Source: UBA7803 sp040219135
GTDB taxonomy: Bacteria > Pseudomonadota > Gammaproteobacteria > Pseudomonadales > Azotimanducaceae
NCBI GenBank assembly: GCA_040219135.1
Contig: JAVJTA010000011.1
Span: 736,796 to 800,795 of the forward strand
Direction: 5' to 3'
Length of the DNA: 64,000 nt
The notes beneath the pieces were generated by a model that worked only from the letters and a program-made list of their open reading frames with translations, ran no database searches and was not told the origin of the DNA. Position 1 is the stretch's first letter, and each line of letters starts with the position of its first letter. Of this stretch, positions 1 through 9,254 are shown piece by piece. Position numbers and translations under genes: made by a program.

Positions 1-133
1 TGCTTTGGATCGGAATCGGAAGAAAATTCTCCTTGGGCATCCATTGACCAGAACTAAGACGGTATCCATAAAGACGTGACTACCGTCGTTCATGACATCC
101 CAGCAGAAGCTCAGCCCGCTGCCCCCCGGATCA

Positions 134-1597
134 CTATGCACAACCCGGCCACCGCGTCAGCGACGGCTCACTCCGCCACGCCACGAGTGAATAGGCGACG
201 CACGACACCAGCAGCGCCGGAAACACCTCGTGCAGCACCGTCCCCAGACCCGCGGCCAGCCAGCCGAGCAGCACCGCCACATCGAGCCCCATCGAGGTCA
301 GCACCGCCGCCGAGTTTCCGCGCCGCCAGTGCAGACCGAACAGAATGGCCGGGAAGAAGCACACGGCGTACAGGCTGCCGGAGAAGATGGTGATCTCGAC
401 GATGCCTCCAGGCGGATCGAGCGCCACCACGGCGGCCACCACCGCCAGCCCGATCACCCCGACCCGGGTCCAGGCCAACGGCCGTGCCGCCGGACGGACG
501 ACTTCCACGACGTCCTTGTAGAGCACCGATCCGGCCGTCAGCAGCACGCTGTCCATGGACGACATCGCGGCGGCGACGATGGCGATGATGAGACAGTCGG
601 CGGCCCACAGCGGGAACACGCCGGGGTCGTTCACCAGGGTGGGAACGATCAGGTCCGTGTCGGTCACGCCTTCCATTAGGAAGTGAGCGTACAGGCCCAC
701 CGGAAACAGACACCCTTGGATGACGGCGATTCCGACGATGGCCACCCACATGCCGGTGCGCACGCTGCGCTCGTCCTTCAGCGCGTAGAAGCGCGACACC
801 TGGCGCGGATCCACCAGCAGCTTCAGCGATCCGGACAGGGCGATACCGAGCAGGACCACGAAGGGCAAGCCGGGGCTCCAGGAGAAGAGGTTGGCGGTGG
901 TCGGCCGCTCCGCCAGCTCCGGCAGGCGGCCGATGCCACCGGCCGCGTCGGTGACGAAATAGAAGATGGTGATCGAGCCGAGCACCATCAGCGCGCCCTG
1001 CAGCACGTCGGTGCGCACCACGGAGAGAAAGCCGCCGACGGACGTGTAGAGCATGACGATGACCAGGGTCACCGCAACCGCCGCCTCGTAGCGGATGTCG
1101 AAGAACATCTGAAACAGCGAGCCGGCGCCTTTGAAGATGGCCACCAGATACAGCAGGCTGGAAAACAGAATGACGACTCCGGAGGCGAGGCGCAGGGCGC
1201 GGCCGCCGGCGCCGAAGCGCTGGTGCAGATAGTCAGGCAGGGTCAGCGCATCCCAGTGGCTGGTGAAGCGCCGCAGCCGCGGCGCCACCGTAGTCCACGA
1301 CAGCCAGGTGAAGGCGACGATGAGAATGGCGAGGGAAAACCAGGGCAGCCCGTACTCATAGCCCTTGCCGGCATGACCGACGTAGCTGTTGGTGCTGGCG
1401 AACGTCGCGAAGAACGACACGCCCAGTGCCAGTCCGCCCATGTTGCGGCCACCGACGTAGTAGTCATCGAGGTCACGGGTGCCGCGCCGCCCGAGGCGGG
1501 CGTGGTGCAGCAGCATCGCTGTGTACGCGACGAACAGCAGCCCGGCCAGCCAGTGCTCGCGCAGCCACCCCAGATCGATCCCCGCGGTCTCCGCCAC
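134..1597 (-). CDS. Sodium:solute symporter (SSS family)
   Basis: Inner-membrane carrier expected to import a small organic solute together with Na+. The 487 residues hold about a dozen hydrophobic segments, the usual SSS size. The N-terminal part has DDYYVGG (residues 44-50) and FFATFASTNSYVGHAG (62-77), which match the family's first conserved membrane region. The start is GTG with GGGAGG about ten bases upstream. Nothing in the sequence fixes the substrate. The gene is divergent from the small membrane protein at 1734, so the roughly 140 bases between them should hold both promoters. Confidence 0.9.
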   Translation of the reverse strand: MAETAGIDLGWLREHWLAGLLFVAYTAMLLHHARLGRRGTRDLDDYYVGGRNMGGLALGVSFFATFASTNSYVGHAGKGYEYGLPWFSLAILIVAFTWLSWTTVAPRLRRFTSHWDALTLPDYLHQRFGAGGRALRLASGVVILFSSLLYLVAIFKGAGSLFQMFFDIRYEAAVAVTLVIVMLYTSVGGFLSVVRTDVLQGALMVLGSITIFYFVTDAAGGIGRLPELAERPTTANLFSWSPGLPFVVLLGIALSGSLKLLVDPRQVSRFYALKDERSVRTGMWVAIVGIAVIQGCLFPVGLYAHFLMEGVTDTDLIVPTLVNDPGVFPLWAADCLIIAIVAAAMSSMDSVLLTAGSVLYKDVVEVVRPAARPLAWTRVGVIGLAVVAAVVALDPPGGIVEITIFSGSLYAVCFFPAILFGLHWRRGNSAAVLTSMGLDVAVLLGWLAAGLGTVLHEVFPALLVSCVAYSLVAWRSEPSLTRWPGCA

Positions 1598-1668
1598 ACA
1601 GCCTCCCGGCGCACGCCCATCGACAGTCTATCCGCAGCCACGGCAGCGAGGGCAATCGGTCGCATCGG

Positions 1669-1696
1669 CTGACGCGCGTCTGCTGACGCGCGTCGA
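1669..1696. repeat. 14-bp direct tandem duplication
   Basis: Two adjacent copies of a 14-base unit (CTGACGCGCGTC plus two variable bases) lie in the intergenic space between two divergent genes. It resembles the other short tandem duplications in this window. Confidence 0.8.
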
Positions 1697-1733
1697 CGAT
1701 GCCGGTATCCTTTCCGGCCTGGACGGAGGCCGA

Positions 1734-1940
1734 ATGCGATATCTGCTGCAGCTGCTGATCCCCGCGTTGATCTTCGTCGCCGTGGTCTACGTGCTGACGC
1801 GCGCCCGCCGCGGCAGCACGAGCGAACCGGACCGGCCCGCGGAGCGCACCTCCGACACCGGCCCGTTCATCGTCATTCTCGCGATCAGCGCGCTGGTGGC
1901 GCTCGGCACCGGCTACCTGCTGATGAGCTTTCTGAACTGA
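1734..1940 (+). CDS. Small two-span membrane protein, unknown function
   Basis: A 68-residue protein with two hydrophobic segments (about residues 4-21 and 43-66) joined by a polar, charged loop rich in Arg, Glu and Ser. GGAGG sits nine bases before the ATG, which decides this start against the longer open frame. I do not recognise a family. It lies 13 bases upstream of the TauD-type dioxygenase and may be cotranscribed with it. Confidence 0.6.
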   Translation: MRYLLQLLIPALIFVAVVYVLTRARRGSTSEPDRPAERTSDTGPFIVILAISALVALGTGYLLMSFLN

Positions 1941-1953
1941 CGGAACCGCGCAC

Positions 1954-2796
1954 ATGATCACCGTGAACCCCAATCACAACGGATTCGGCGCCGCCATCAG
2001 CGGTGTTGATCTCAGTGCGCCCCTGGCCCAGGACGACGTCGACGCCATCCGCACGGCCTGGCTCGCACATCAGGTGGTGTACTTTCCCGACCAGCCCATG
2101 AGTCACGAAGATCTGGAGCGGTTCACCCGCTACCTCGGCGATTGGGGCGACGATCCCTACGTGGCGCCCATCGACGGCCATCCGCACATTCTCGAAGTGC
2201 GCCGCGATCCGGACGAACCGGTGGCACCGTTCGGCGGGGCCTGGCACTCGGACTGGTCGTTTCAGGCGACGCCACCGGCGGCGACCATCCTCCACGGCAA
2301 GGTGATTCCGCCGGTTGGCGGCGACACCTGGTACGCCGACGGCTATGCCGCCTACGCCGCGCTCAGCACCGCCGAGCGCGCCGAGCTCGACGGCCTCACC
2401 GCCCTGCACAGCGCGCGCCGGCCCTACAGCCACGAAGGCTACAAGGCGGGCCGCGGCGATCAGCGCAGCATGAAGATCCTGCCGAGTGACGAAGCCTGGA
2501 AGGTTCAGGAACATCCACTCGTGCGCACTCACCCGGAGACCGGCCGCAGGGCGCTGTGGGTGAACGCGGTCTACACCATTGGCGTGAAGGGCCTGCCCGA
2601 GGCGGATTCCGATGCGCTGGTAAAGCGTCTGTGTCGCCACGCCACCGAAGAGCGCTTCGTCTACAAGCACCGCTGGGCGCAAGACATGCTCACCCTGTGG
2701 GACAACCGCTCGGTGCAGCACTGCGCCCAGGGCGGCTACGATGGCCACCTGAGGGTCATGCACCGCACTACGGTTGCCGGCGACCGGCCAGCCTGA
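1954..2796 (+). CDS. TauD/TfdA family Fe(II)/2-oxoglutarate dioxygenase
   Basis: Non-haem iron oxygenase that would hydroxylate a small acidic substrate using O2 and 2-oxoglutarate, as taurine and 2,4-D dioxygenases do. The 280 residues are the normal family length. The iron ligands are visible as H98-S-D100 (in AWHSDWSF) and H256 (in NRSVQH), with a downstream R267/R271 region that would bind 2-oxoglutarate. The substrate is not predictable. It follows the small membrane protein closely and overlaps only the upstream untranslated part of the kinase gene. Confidence 0.9.
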   Translation: MITVNPNHNGFGAAISGVDLSAPLAQDDVDAIRTAWLAHQVVYFPDQPMSHEDLERFTRYLGDWGDDPYVAPIDGHPHILEVRRDPDEPVAPFGGAWHSDWSFQATPPAATILHGKVIPPVGGDTWYADGYAAYAALSTAERAELDGLTALHSARRPYSHEGYKAGRGDQRSMKILPSDEAWKVQEHPLVRTHPETGRRALWVNAVYTIGVKGLPEADSDALVKRLCRHATEERFVYKHRWAQDMLTLWDNRSVQHCAQGGYDGHLRVMHRTTVAGDRPA

Positions 2797-2890
2797 CGTC
2801 CGCGAACCACCGGCCCTCAGGCTGTGGGATTGTCCGAACGGGTTCGCTAAGGTGTCGAAGAACGAGTCCTCGCAGCGAGGCAGCCGGGCC

Positions 2891-5299
2891 ATGACCGAAC
2901 CGCTCAGGGAACGCCGCAGAGCCCTCTTGCAGGAGCTCGAGCAGGTGGACGCCGCCCTGGCTGCGACGACGCCGGAAGGGTCCCCGGTCGACGCCTCCTG
3001 GCGACGCGCGGCGGAGGCGGCACCGCAATACCTGGCGCTGCTCGACGGTACCCGGCGGGTGCGCTACGTCAATCGTCTGCAGCCCGGCGTCCGGGCGCTC
3101 GACGGCCGCTCGATCTTTGAGTTCCTGCCCGCCGGCCAGCACACCGAGCTGCGCCGGATCATGGACGACGCCGTAGCCAGCGGACTGCCCCAGTACTTCG
3201 AAAGCGAAGGCTCGGGGACCAACGGTGAGCCCGCCTGGTACAGCAACTGGATCGTCCCGGTGAGCGGCCATGAGGACGTGCGCCTCGCGGTGATCGCCGC
3301 GGACGTCACCCACGAGCGCCAGATCGTGCGCGAGCACGAAGACGACCGAAGCCTGCTGGAGTCTCTGGTCACTCACGCCCCGGACAGCGTTCTGGTGGTG
3401 GGACGCGATCACCGGATCCAGTTCATCAACCGTACCCGCGCCGACCGTCCGCTGGAGGACGTCGTGGGACAGCGCGCGGAGAGCTTCGTCACCGCCGAAC
3501 ATCGCGATCAGGTGCATGCCGCCATCGAGCACGTCTTCGAGACGGGCCGTCCCACCTCCTACGAGACCCGGGTAGAAGCCGACGAGGGAGAGGCCTGGTT
3601 CTCGGTGCGGGTCGGACCGGTGATACAGGGCGATCGGGTCGGCCGGGTGAGCATGGTGTCCACGGAGATCACCGACCGGGTGATCCGGGAACGCGCCCGC
3701 CGCGAGGAGCAGTCGCAGCTGGCCGAAAGCGAACGACGCTTCCGCACCCTGGTGGATCACGCCCCGGAGGCCCTGGTGATCTTCGACGTCGACAACGGCC
3801 GCTTCGTCGACGTCAACGACAACGCCTGCCGCCTGTTCGGTCTTAGCCGGGCGCAGCTCCTCGAGCGCGGCCCCGGCGAGGTCAGCCCCGAGCTGCAGCC
3901 TGACGGCTCGTCGTCGGGTGTGGCCGCGATGTCACGCATTCAGGACTCGGTGGAGGGCAGACCGTCGGTGTTCGAGTGGACCCACTGCGACGCCTCCGGC
4001 ACACCGATTCCCTGCGAGGTGCGTCTGGTGCGGCTGCCTCACAAGGATCGGCGCTGGGTGCGCGGCAGCATCATCGACATCAGCGAGCGCAAGGAGGCGG
4101 AAGCGGAACGCGAGCGCCTGACCCTGGAACTCGCCCAGGGCCAGAAGCTGCAGGCGCTCGGCCAGCTCACCGGCGGCGTCGCCCACGACTTCAACAACCT
4201 GCTCACCGTGATCATGGGCAGCATGGAACTCATCGACATCGATTCCCAGACGAGCGAGCGGGTCAGGGCCCACGCGCGTCAGGCCCTGGCCGCCTGCGAA
4301 CGGGCCGCGGCGCTGACCCAGCGGCTCCTGGCGTTTGCGCGCCGGCAGCCGCTGCGTCCGCAGATCGTCGACATGAACGCGCTCGTGACCGAAACGGAAG
4401 CTCTGCTGCGCCGCACCCTCGGCGGCGGCATCCGCATCGCCACCCGACTCGCCGAGGGGCTCTGGTCGTGCGAGGCGGACCCGGCCCAGCTCGAGAACGT
4501 GGTTCTCAACCTCGCCATCAACGCCCGGGACGCCATGCCGGACGGTGGCAATCTGACCATCGAAACGGCCAACGTCACGTTCGACGGCACGGGTGCCGCC
4601 GATGACGACGACGTCGCCCCCGGCGCCTACGTGCACCTGAGCGTGCACGACGACGGCTGCGGCATGGACGATGCCGTGCTGCGTCAGGTGTTCGAGCCGT
4701 TCTTCACCACCAAGCCGGCGGGACGCGGCAGCGGCCTCGGCCTCAGCATGGTCTACGGATTCGTCAAGCAGTCCCGCGGCCACGTGCGCATTCACAGCGA
4801 GCCCGACTCGGGTACCCGGGTCGACGTGTTCCTGCCGCGCAGCCGCTCCGTGGCCGCACCGGCGCCGAGGAGCGCCGCCGCCTCCGGCGTCGTTCCCCGG
4901 GGCGAGGACCGCCTCGTGCTGGTGGTGGACGACGAAGCGGCGGTGCGCGCGCTGGTGCTTCAGAGCCTGGGCCGGCTCGGCTATCGCACGGTCGAAGCCG
5001 CCGACGCCGCTGCGGCTCTGGATCACCTCGGCCGCAATCCGGACATCGCCCTGCTGCTGTCCGACGTGAGCCTCGGCGGCGGCGTCTCCGGACCGGAACT
5101 CGCGCGCCGGGCCCAGGCCCTGCGGCTGGGGCTGCCGGTGCTGTTCATGTCGGGTTACGCCCAGGACGCCATGCGCGACGGCGGCAAGGTGCCGCCGGAC
5201 ATGGTCCTGCTGGAGAAGCCGTTCACCCACGACCAGCTCGGTCATGCCGTGGGGCGCGCGCTTCGCGGCGCCGGCAGCCCTCGAGCGCCGGGAGCATGA
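2891..5299 (+). CDS. PAS-domain hybrid histidine kinase with receiver domain
   Basis: An 802-residue sensor without membrane spans, so probably cytoplasmic. A short N-terminal coiled helix is followed by three PAS-like domains (about 35-150, 155-280 and 290-410). Next come a HisKA domain with the phospho-accepting His432 in GGVAHDFNNLL, an HATPase domain with the GSGLGLSMVYGF glycine box, and a C-terminal receiver whose phospho-acceptor is Asp725 (in LLSDVSLGG). I chose the ATG at 2891 because PAS homology begins just after it; the open frame runs 39 codons further upstream. No separate response regulator lies nearby. The 3' end overlaps the HIT gene by ATGA. Confidence 0.9.
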   Translation: MTEPLRERRRALLQELEQVDAALAATTPEGSPVDASWRRAAEAAPQYLALLDGTRRVRYVNRLQPGVRALDGRSIFEFLPAGQHTELRRIMDDAVASGLPQYFESEGSGTNGEPAWYSNWIVPVSGHEDVRLAVIAADVTHERQIVREHEDDRSLLESLVTHAPDSVLVVGRDHRIQFINRTRADRPLEDVVGQRAESFVTAEHRDQVHAAIEHVFETGRPTSYETRVEADEGEAWFSVRVGPVIQGDRVGRVSMVSTEITDRVIRERARREEQSQLAESERRFRTLVDHAPEALVIFDVDNGRFVDVNDNACRLFGLSRAQLLERGPGEVSPELQPDGSSSGVAAMSRIQDSVEGRPSVFEWTHCDASGTPIPCEVRLVRLPHKDRRWVRGSIIDISERKEAEAERERLTLELAQGQKLQALGQLTGGVAHDFNNLLTVIMGSMELIDIDSQTSERVRAHARQALAACERAAALTQRLLAFARRQPLRPQIVDMNALVTETEALLRRTLGGGIRIATRLAEGLWSCEADPAQLENVVLNLAINARDAMPDGGNLTIETANVTFDGTGAADDDDVAPGAYVHLSVHDDGCGMDDAVLRQVFEPFFTTKPAGRGSGLGLSMVYGFVKQSRGHVRIHSEPDSGTRVDVFLPRSRSVAAPAPRSAAASGVVPRGEDRLVLVVDDEAAVRALVLQSLGRLGYRTVEAADAAAALDHLGRNPDIALLLSDVSLGGGVSGPELARRAQALRLGLPVLFMSGYAQDAMRDGGKVPPDMVLLEKPFTHDQLGHAVGRALRGAGSPRAPGA

Positions 5300-5721
5300 G
5301 CGACGACGTCCACTTCATCCTGCATGCGCGCCTCGCGGCCGATTGCCGGGAACTCGGCGATCTGCGCCTGTCGCGCCTGCTGCTCATGGACGACAGCCGT
5401 TTTCCCTGGTGCATCCTGGTACCGCGGCGCCCCGGACTCAGTGAACTGCACCATCTGGCCGCTGCCGATCGCACCGCGCTGCTCGATGACATCGACGCCG
5501 TCTCACAGGCCCTGCTGACCATTCCGCGGGTCGGCAAGCTGAATGTCGGCGCGCTCGGCAACGTGGTGGCGCAGCTGCACGTGCACGTGGTGGGCCGCCA
5601 CCGGGACGATGCCGCGTGGCCGGGCCCCGTGTGGGGCTCCGGCCCCGCGGTGCCGTACACGCCGGATGCCCTGGCCGAGCGGACCGACGCGCTGCGTCAG
5701 GCGCTCGGCCTCGTCGGCTGA
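5296..5721 (+). CDS. HIT domain protein (nucleotide hydrolase/transferase family)
   Basis: A 141-residue HIT-fold protein, likely hydrolysing a dinucleoside polyphosphate or nucleotidyl conjugate. The active-site block reads QLHVHVVGRH, so the first His of the canonical HxHxH triad is Gln while the central and catalytic His are kept; this variant is common in one bacterial HIT branch. The start ATG overlaps the kinase stop (ATGA at 5296), implying translational coupling. It converges with the serine hydrolase gene, whose stop lies eight bases downstream. Confidence 0.88.
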   Translation: MSDDVHFILHARLAADCRELGDLRLSRLLLMDDSRFPWCILVPRRPGLSELHHLAAADRTALLDDIDAVSQALLTIPRVGKLNVGALGNVVAQLHVHVVGRHRDDAAWPGPVWGSGPAVPYTPDALAERTDALRQALGLVG

Positions 5722-5728
5722 GGTGCCC

Positions 5729-6994
5729 TCACGCGCGCTCCCGGGCGCGCCGTCGGCGGAACGCGAGGACCACCGACGCCAGCAGGATCAGACCCCAACC
5801 GACGACCATGACCGGCAGGACCCGGCTGATCTCGCTGCCGAGCGAGAACACGTCCGGCAGGCCGGTCTGCCAGAAGACCCAGTGAAACCCGAGCGTCGAG
5901 GCGAGCCGACTGTTGCCGGTCACCAGAGCGATGATGGCGTCGCCGGTGTCCGGGTTGATCCGCACGGTGGTGTTGATGGCCGGCTCGTTGCCGCCGTCGT
6001 GACCGAACACGTGGTCGCCGCCCGGAGTGGGGGCGTAGAGAATGGTGCCGAGGCCCCAGATGCCCTGTCCGAGCACGCTGATCTGCGGTACGCGCATGGC
6101 ATCGATGGTCGCCTGACGCAGTGGTCGTGAGGCAACGGATTCGCTCTGCGGCAGCTGCGCGCGGACGAATCTGATCAGATCTGAAGCCGATGCCGACAGC
6201 CCGGTGGCGGCCCTGCACGCATAGCGGTAGTACGGGCCCGGCCGGCCGCTGGCGGTGTACGACACCGCCGCACCGGGCAGGTCGCCGAGAAACGCGTAGC
6301 TGGCAGTGGACATGCCGAGCGGCGCAAACAGCGCCCGCCGCAGGTAGGCGTCGAACGGCTCCCCGGAAAGGTCTTCCACCAGCAGTTCGAGGATCAGATA
6401 GCCGCCGCCGGAGTAGCGCCATTCGCTGCCGGGCTCGAGCCCCACGGCGATGCGCGCCGGCTTCCCGGAAGAGGCGCGCGGCTCGCGCAGCGACTCGAGC
6501 AGCGTCGGCACGGCCTCGTCGCTGCGATGATCCGCGAAACCGAGACCGTCCGTAAGACCGGCGGTGTGGCTCAGCAGCCGCCGGGCAGTGACCCCGGAAT
6601 TGTCGAAACCGCTCTCCGGCAGCTGCCAGCGCCGCAGATAGTCCGCCACCGAACGGTCCAGATCCAGGCTGCCGGATTCGACCAGGGTCATCACCCCCCA
6701 TGCCGTGATCCATTTGCTCAGCGACGCGAGGGGAAAGACCGTGTCGCGGTCCACGCCCGCGCCGATGCTCGCGTAGTGCTCACCGGAAATCGCACCGTTG
6801 TCGAGCAGAACCAGGGCGACCTGACCGCGGTTGTGCTCCTCGACCAGGGCGCGCGCGGCCGCCAGGAAGCCGTCGGCATCGTCGGCAGCCGCGAGCGGCT
6901 GCCGCCACCAGCCGAACATCGCGCCGGCTGCCAGCACCGAACCCCAGAGCAGCACCGCGGCCAGGGTCGCCAGCGCCGCTTTGACGTAGAACAT
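5729..6994 (-). CDS. Beta-lactamase-fold serine hydrolase (class C/PBP4*-like)
   Basis: Membrane-anchored serine hydrolase of the beta-lactamase/EstB/D-Ala-D-Ala peptidase superfamily; the physiological substrate is unknown. The 421 residues begin with a hydrophobic signal/anchor (about 5-27). The SxxK motif is S91-L-S-K94, the second motif is YSGGGY (around residue 200), and a HDGG motif follows. A C-terminal transmembrane helix precedes an Arg-rich tail. The ATG at 6994 overlaps the GNAT gene stop (ATGA), and homology to signal peptides starts there, so the much longer open frame upstream is ignored. Confidence 0.88.
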   Translation of the reverse strand: MFYVKAALATLAAVLLWGSVLAAGAMFGWWRQPLAAADDADGFLAAARALVEEHNRGQVALVLLDNGAISGEHYASIGAGVDRDTVFPLASLSKWITAWGVMTLVESGSLDLDRSVADYLRRWQLPESGFDNSGVTARRLLSHTAGLTDGLGFADHRSDEAVPTLLESLREPRASSGKPARIAVGLEPGSEWRYSGGGYLILELLVEDLSGEPFDAYLRRALFAPLGMSTASYAFLGDLPGAAVSYTASGRPGPYYRYACRAATGLSASASDLIRFVRAQLPQSESVASRPLRQATIDAMRVPQISVLGQGIWGLGTILYAPTPGGDHVFGHDGGNEPAINTTVRINPDTGDAIIALVTGNSRLASTLGFHWVFWQTGLPDVFSLGSEISRVLPVMVVGWGLILLASVVLAFRRRRARERA

Positions 6995-7530
6995 CAGCGC
7001 GTCGCCGCGTGGTCTGAAACGAGGGACAGGCGCATGGCGCAGCGGCCGTCGAGGCCCCGTGCCGCCTCGCCGGCCAGAACGCCGGCCAGACGCGGGCCGG
7101 CATCCCCAGCGGTCAGCGGACGGAATCCGAGGTGCCGGTAGAAGGGGGCGTTCCAGGGCACGTCGCGAAACGTCGTCAGCGTTACCGCGGCCAGGCGGCG
7201 GCCGCGGGCGCTGTCGATGGCAGTCTGCATCAGGCGCCGCCCCAGTCCCCGACGCTGATGCTCGAGATCCACCGCCAGCTCCCAGACATGCAGTTCCCGG
7301 TCGACGATCTCGGCGATGACAAAGCCCACGGGTACCTCGTCGGAGACTGCCACCCACGAGGTTCCGGCCGCCACCATCTCGGCATGGTCGGCCGCCGACG
7401 TGGCGGGCTCGTCGGCGAGCCAGGCCAGCGGCGCCATGCTCCGGAACAGCTGGCCCGACCAGCGTTCCACCGCAGGCAGCCGCGCTATGTCCTGCAACGT
7501 CGTCGCGCGGATCCGGATCGACGCCGTCAC
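6994..7530 (-). CDS. GNAT family N-acetyltransferase
   Basis: A 178-residue GNAT enzyme that would transfer an acetyl group from acetyl-CoA to an amine; the target is unknown. The acetyl-CoA binding loop is visible as QRRGLGRRLM (the R/QxxGxG/A signature), followed by the late motif APFYRHLGF. The start is GTG at 7530, overlapping the upstream GFA gene stop as GTGA; an ATG-initiated product would be far too long. It is the middle gene of a three-gene overlapping run (GFA, GNAT, serine hydrolase). Confidence 0.85.
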   Translation of the reverse strand: MTASIRIRATTLQDIARLPAVERWSGQLFRSMAPLAWLADEPATSAADHAEMVAAGTSWVAVSDEVPVGFVIAEIVDRELHVWELAVDLEHQRRGLGRRLMQTAIDSARGRRLAAVTLTTFRDVPWNAPFYRHLGFRPLTAGDAGPRLAGVLAGEAARGLDGRCAMRLSLVSDHAATR

Positions 7531-7910
7531 GACTCCCGGCTCAGGTGCGCGAGCGCTGCGCCGCTGGCTTCCCAGTTGGCGCCATCGAAGGGTTCCAGCT
7601 CGAAGTGCGCCGGCATCTCGTCCAGGCAGCGCACGTTTACCGAGTAGCCGTCCGGGTTGGAGCGCGGCACGTAAAACGGGCGCACGCCGCAGTGCCGGCA
7701 GAAATAGTGCTGTGCGACCCCCGTGTTGAACGTGTAGGTGGCGAGGGCGTCCTCGCCGCTCACCAGGCGCAGCGCCGAACGTGGCACGATCAGGTGGATG
7801 AACCCGGTCTTGCGGCACATCGAGCAGTTGCACTCGTGGCAGACGGGGCGTGCGTCGGCCTCGACCTCTATGCGCACAGCCCCGCAGTGGCAGCCGCCAG
7901 CGTAGCGCAC
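7527..7910 (-). CDS. GFA/CENP-V family zinc protein
   Basis: A 127-residue protein of the GFA (glutathione-dependent formaldehyde-activating enzyme-like) family. Zinc-binding cysteines appear as C7-H-C9, C24-H-E-C27-N-C29 and a later CRHC pair. Most members lack demonstrated formaldehyde activity, so a role in S-hydroxymethylglutathione formation is only possible. The GTG start at 7910 gives the family-typical N-terminus (YAGGCHCGAV). Its stop overlaps the GNAT start. Confidence 0.88.
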   Translation of the reverse strand: MRYAGGCHCGAVRIEVEADARPVCHECNCSMCRKTGFIHLIVPRSALRLVSGEDALATYTFNTGVAQHYFCRHCGVRPFYVPRSNPDGYSVNVRCLDEMPAHFELEPFDGANWEASGAALAHLSRES

Positions 7911-7914
7911 GACG

Positions 7915-9144
7915 CTACATACGCTCGAGGATCGTCGCCGTGCCCATGCCGCCGCCGGTGCACATCGCCACCAGAGCGGTGGATTTGTCCAGCCGCTCCA
8001 GGGTGTCGACGGCAGTACCGATGAGCATACCGCCGGTGGCCCCGATGGGGTGGCCGAGAGCGATGGCTCCGCCGTCCACGTTGACCACGTCGTGGGACAC
8101 GTCCAGATCCTTCATGAACTTGAGCACCACCGCCGCGAACGCCTCGTTGATCTCCCACAGATCGATGTCGTTCTTGGTCATGCCGGCCTTGTCCAGGCAA
8201 CGCTGCGCCGCGGGACCGGGGGCGGTGAGCATGATCAGCGGCTCGGTGCCCGCCGTCGCCGCCTGGCGGATTCGCGCGCGCGGCTTCAGCCCGTGGGCCC
8301 TGGCGTAGTCCGGGCTGACCACCAGCACCGCGCTGGCGCCATCCACCACGCCGGACGAGTTGCCGGCGTGATGCACGTGAATCACCTTGTCGACGTCCGG
8401 ATAGCGGTCCTTCGCCATCTCGTCGAACGCCTTGGGAAAACCGTCGACGTGGGCCGCACCCATGGCTTCGAAGGACGGCTTGAGCCCTTCCAGGCTCTCC
8501 AGCGTAGTGCCGGGGCGGGGATGCTCGTCGCGATCGAGGGCCAGGGTGCCGTCCTCGTTGCAGATCGGTACCAGCGCGTTCTTGAACCGGCCCGCCTCGA
8601 TGGACGCCAGCGCCCGGGTCTGGCTCTCCACCGCGTAGCGGTCGACATCTTCGCGGCTGAAACCTTCGATGGTGGCGATGAGGTCGGCGGAGATACCCTG
8701 GGGCACCTGGGGATGCAGCTTCAGCAGATGTTCGTTGTTGGCATGGAAGCCGTTGGCATGCAGCGGCGCATAGCGCGACATGAACTCCACGCCGCCGGCC
8801 ACCACCGCTTCCTGCTGACCGGACATCACGCCCATGGCGGCGAAGTTGACCGCCTGCTGGCCGCTGCCGCAGAAGCGATGCAACGTCACCCCGGTCACGC
8901 TGATCGGCCAGCCGGCATCGAGCACCGACATGCGGGCGATGTCGTGCGCGTGATCGCCGCTGCCGGTACCGCAACCGGCCACCACGTCCTCGATGTCGGC
9001 GGGGTCGAATCCGACCCTGTCTTTCAGGCCGTTCAGCACCTGCGCCAGGCAGCGCTGCGGATGGATATGGCTCAGGCTGCCCACTCCGGGCTTGCCGCGG
9101 CCCCGCGGTGACCGAACGGCATCGATGATCCAGGCTTCACGCAT
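7915..9144 (-). CDS. Acetyl-CoA acetyltransferase / thiolase
   Basis: A 409-residue thiolase that condenses two acyl-CoA units or cleaves 3-ketoacyl-CoA. The nucleophilic Cys92 lies in HRFCGSGQQAV, the His motif is ALGHPIGATGG near residue 350, and the second catalytic Cys is in CTGGGMGTA near the C-terminus. Its length and these blocks are typical of FadI/AtoB/PhaA enzymes; the biosynthetic and degradative types cannot be separated by eye. GGGGGAA precedes the ATG. It ends five bases before the GFA gene, so it could lead that transcript. Confidence 0.93.
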   Translation of the reverse strand: MREAWIIDAVRSPRGRGKPGVGSLSHIHPQRCLAQVLNGLKDRVGFDPADIEDVVAGCGTGSGDHAHDIARMSVLDAGWPISVTGVTLHRFCGSGQQAVNFAAMGVMSGQQEAVVAGGVEFMSRYAPLHANGFHANNEHLLKLHPQVPQGISADLIATIEGFSREDVDRYAVESQTRALASIEAGRFKNALVPICNEDGTLALDRDEHPRPGTTLESLEGLKPSFEAMGAAHVDGFPKAFDEMAKDRYPDVDKVIHVHHAGNSSGVVDGASAVLVVSPDYARAHGLKPRARIRQAATAGTEPLIMLTAPGPAAQRCLDKAGMTKNDIDLWEINEAFAAVVLKFMKDLDVSHDVVNVDGGAIALGHPIGATGGMLIGTAVDTLERLDKSTALVAMCTGGGMGTATILERM

Positions 9145-9254
9145 GTCGAGTTCCCCCAGGTAGCGCTGTCAGAGATAGGTCAGCGGTCGATTCTACCCAG
9201 CGCGCGAATCGCCCGTCCAACGGGCTGCCGCGGCCCGGTATGGACGGCGCGCCG

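Noticed and set aside
1..133. Partial gene at the left edge
   Set aside because: No frame gives recognisable protein; the symporter stop at 134 explains the nearest coding signal.
5296..5721. HIT protein as inactive because the first His of the triad is Gln
   Set aside because: A Gln in that place is usual in one bacterial HIT branch, and the catalytic His is kept.
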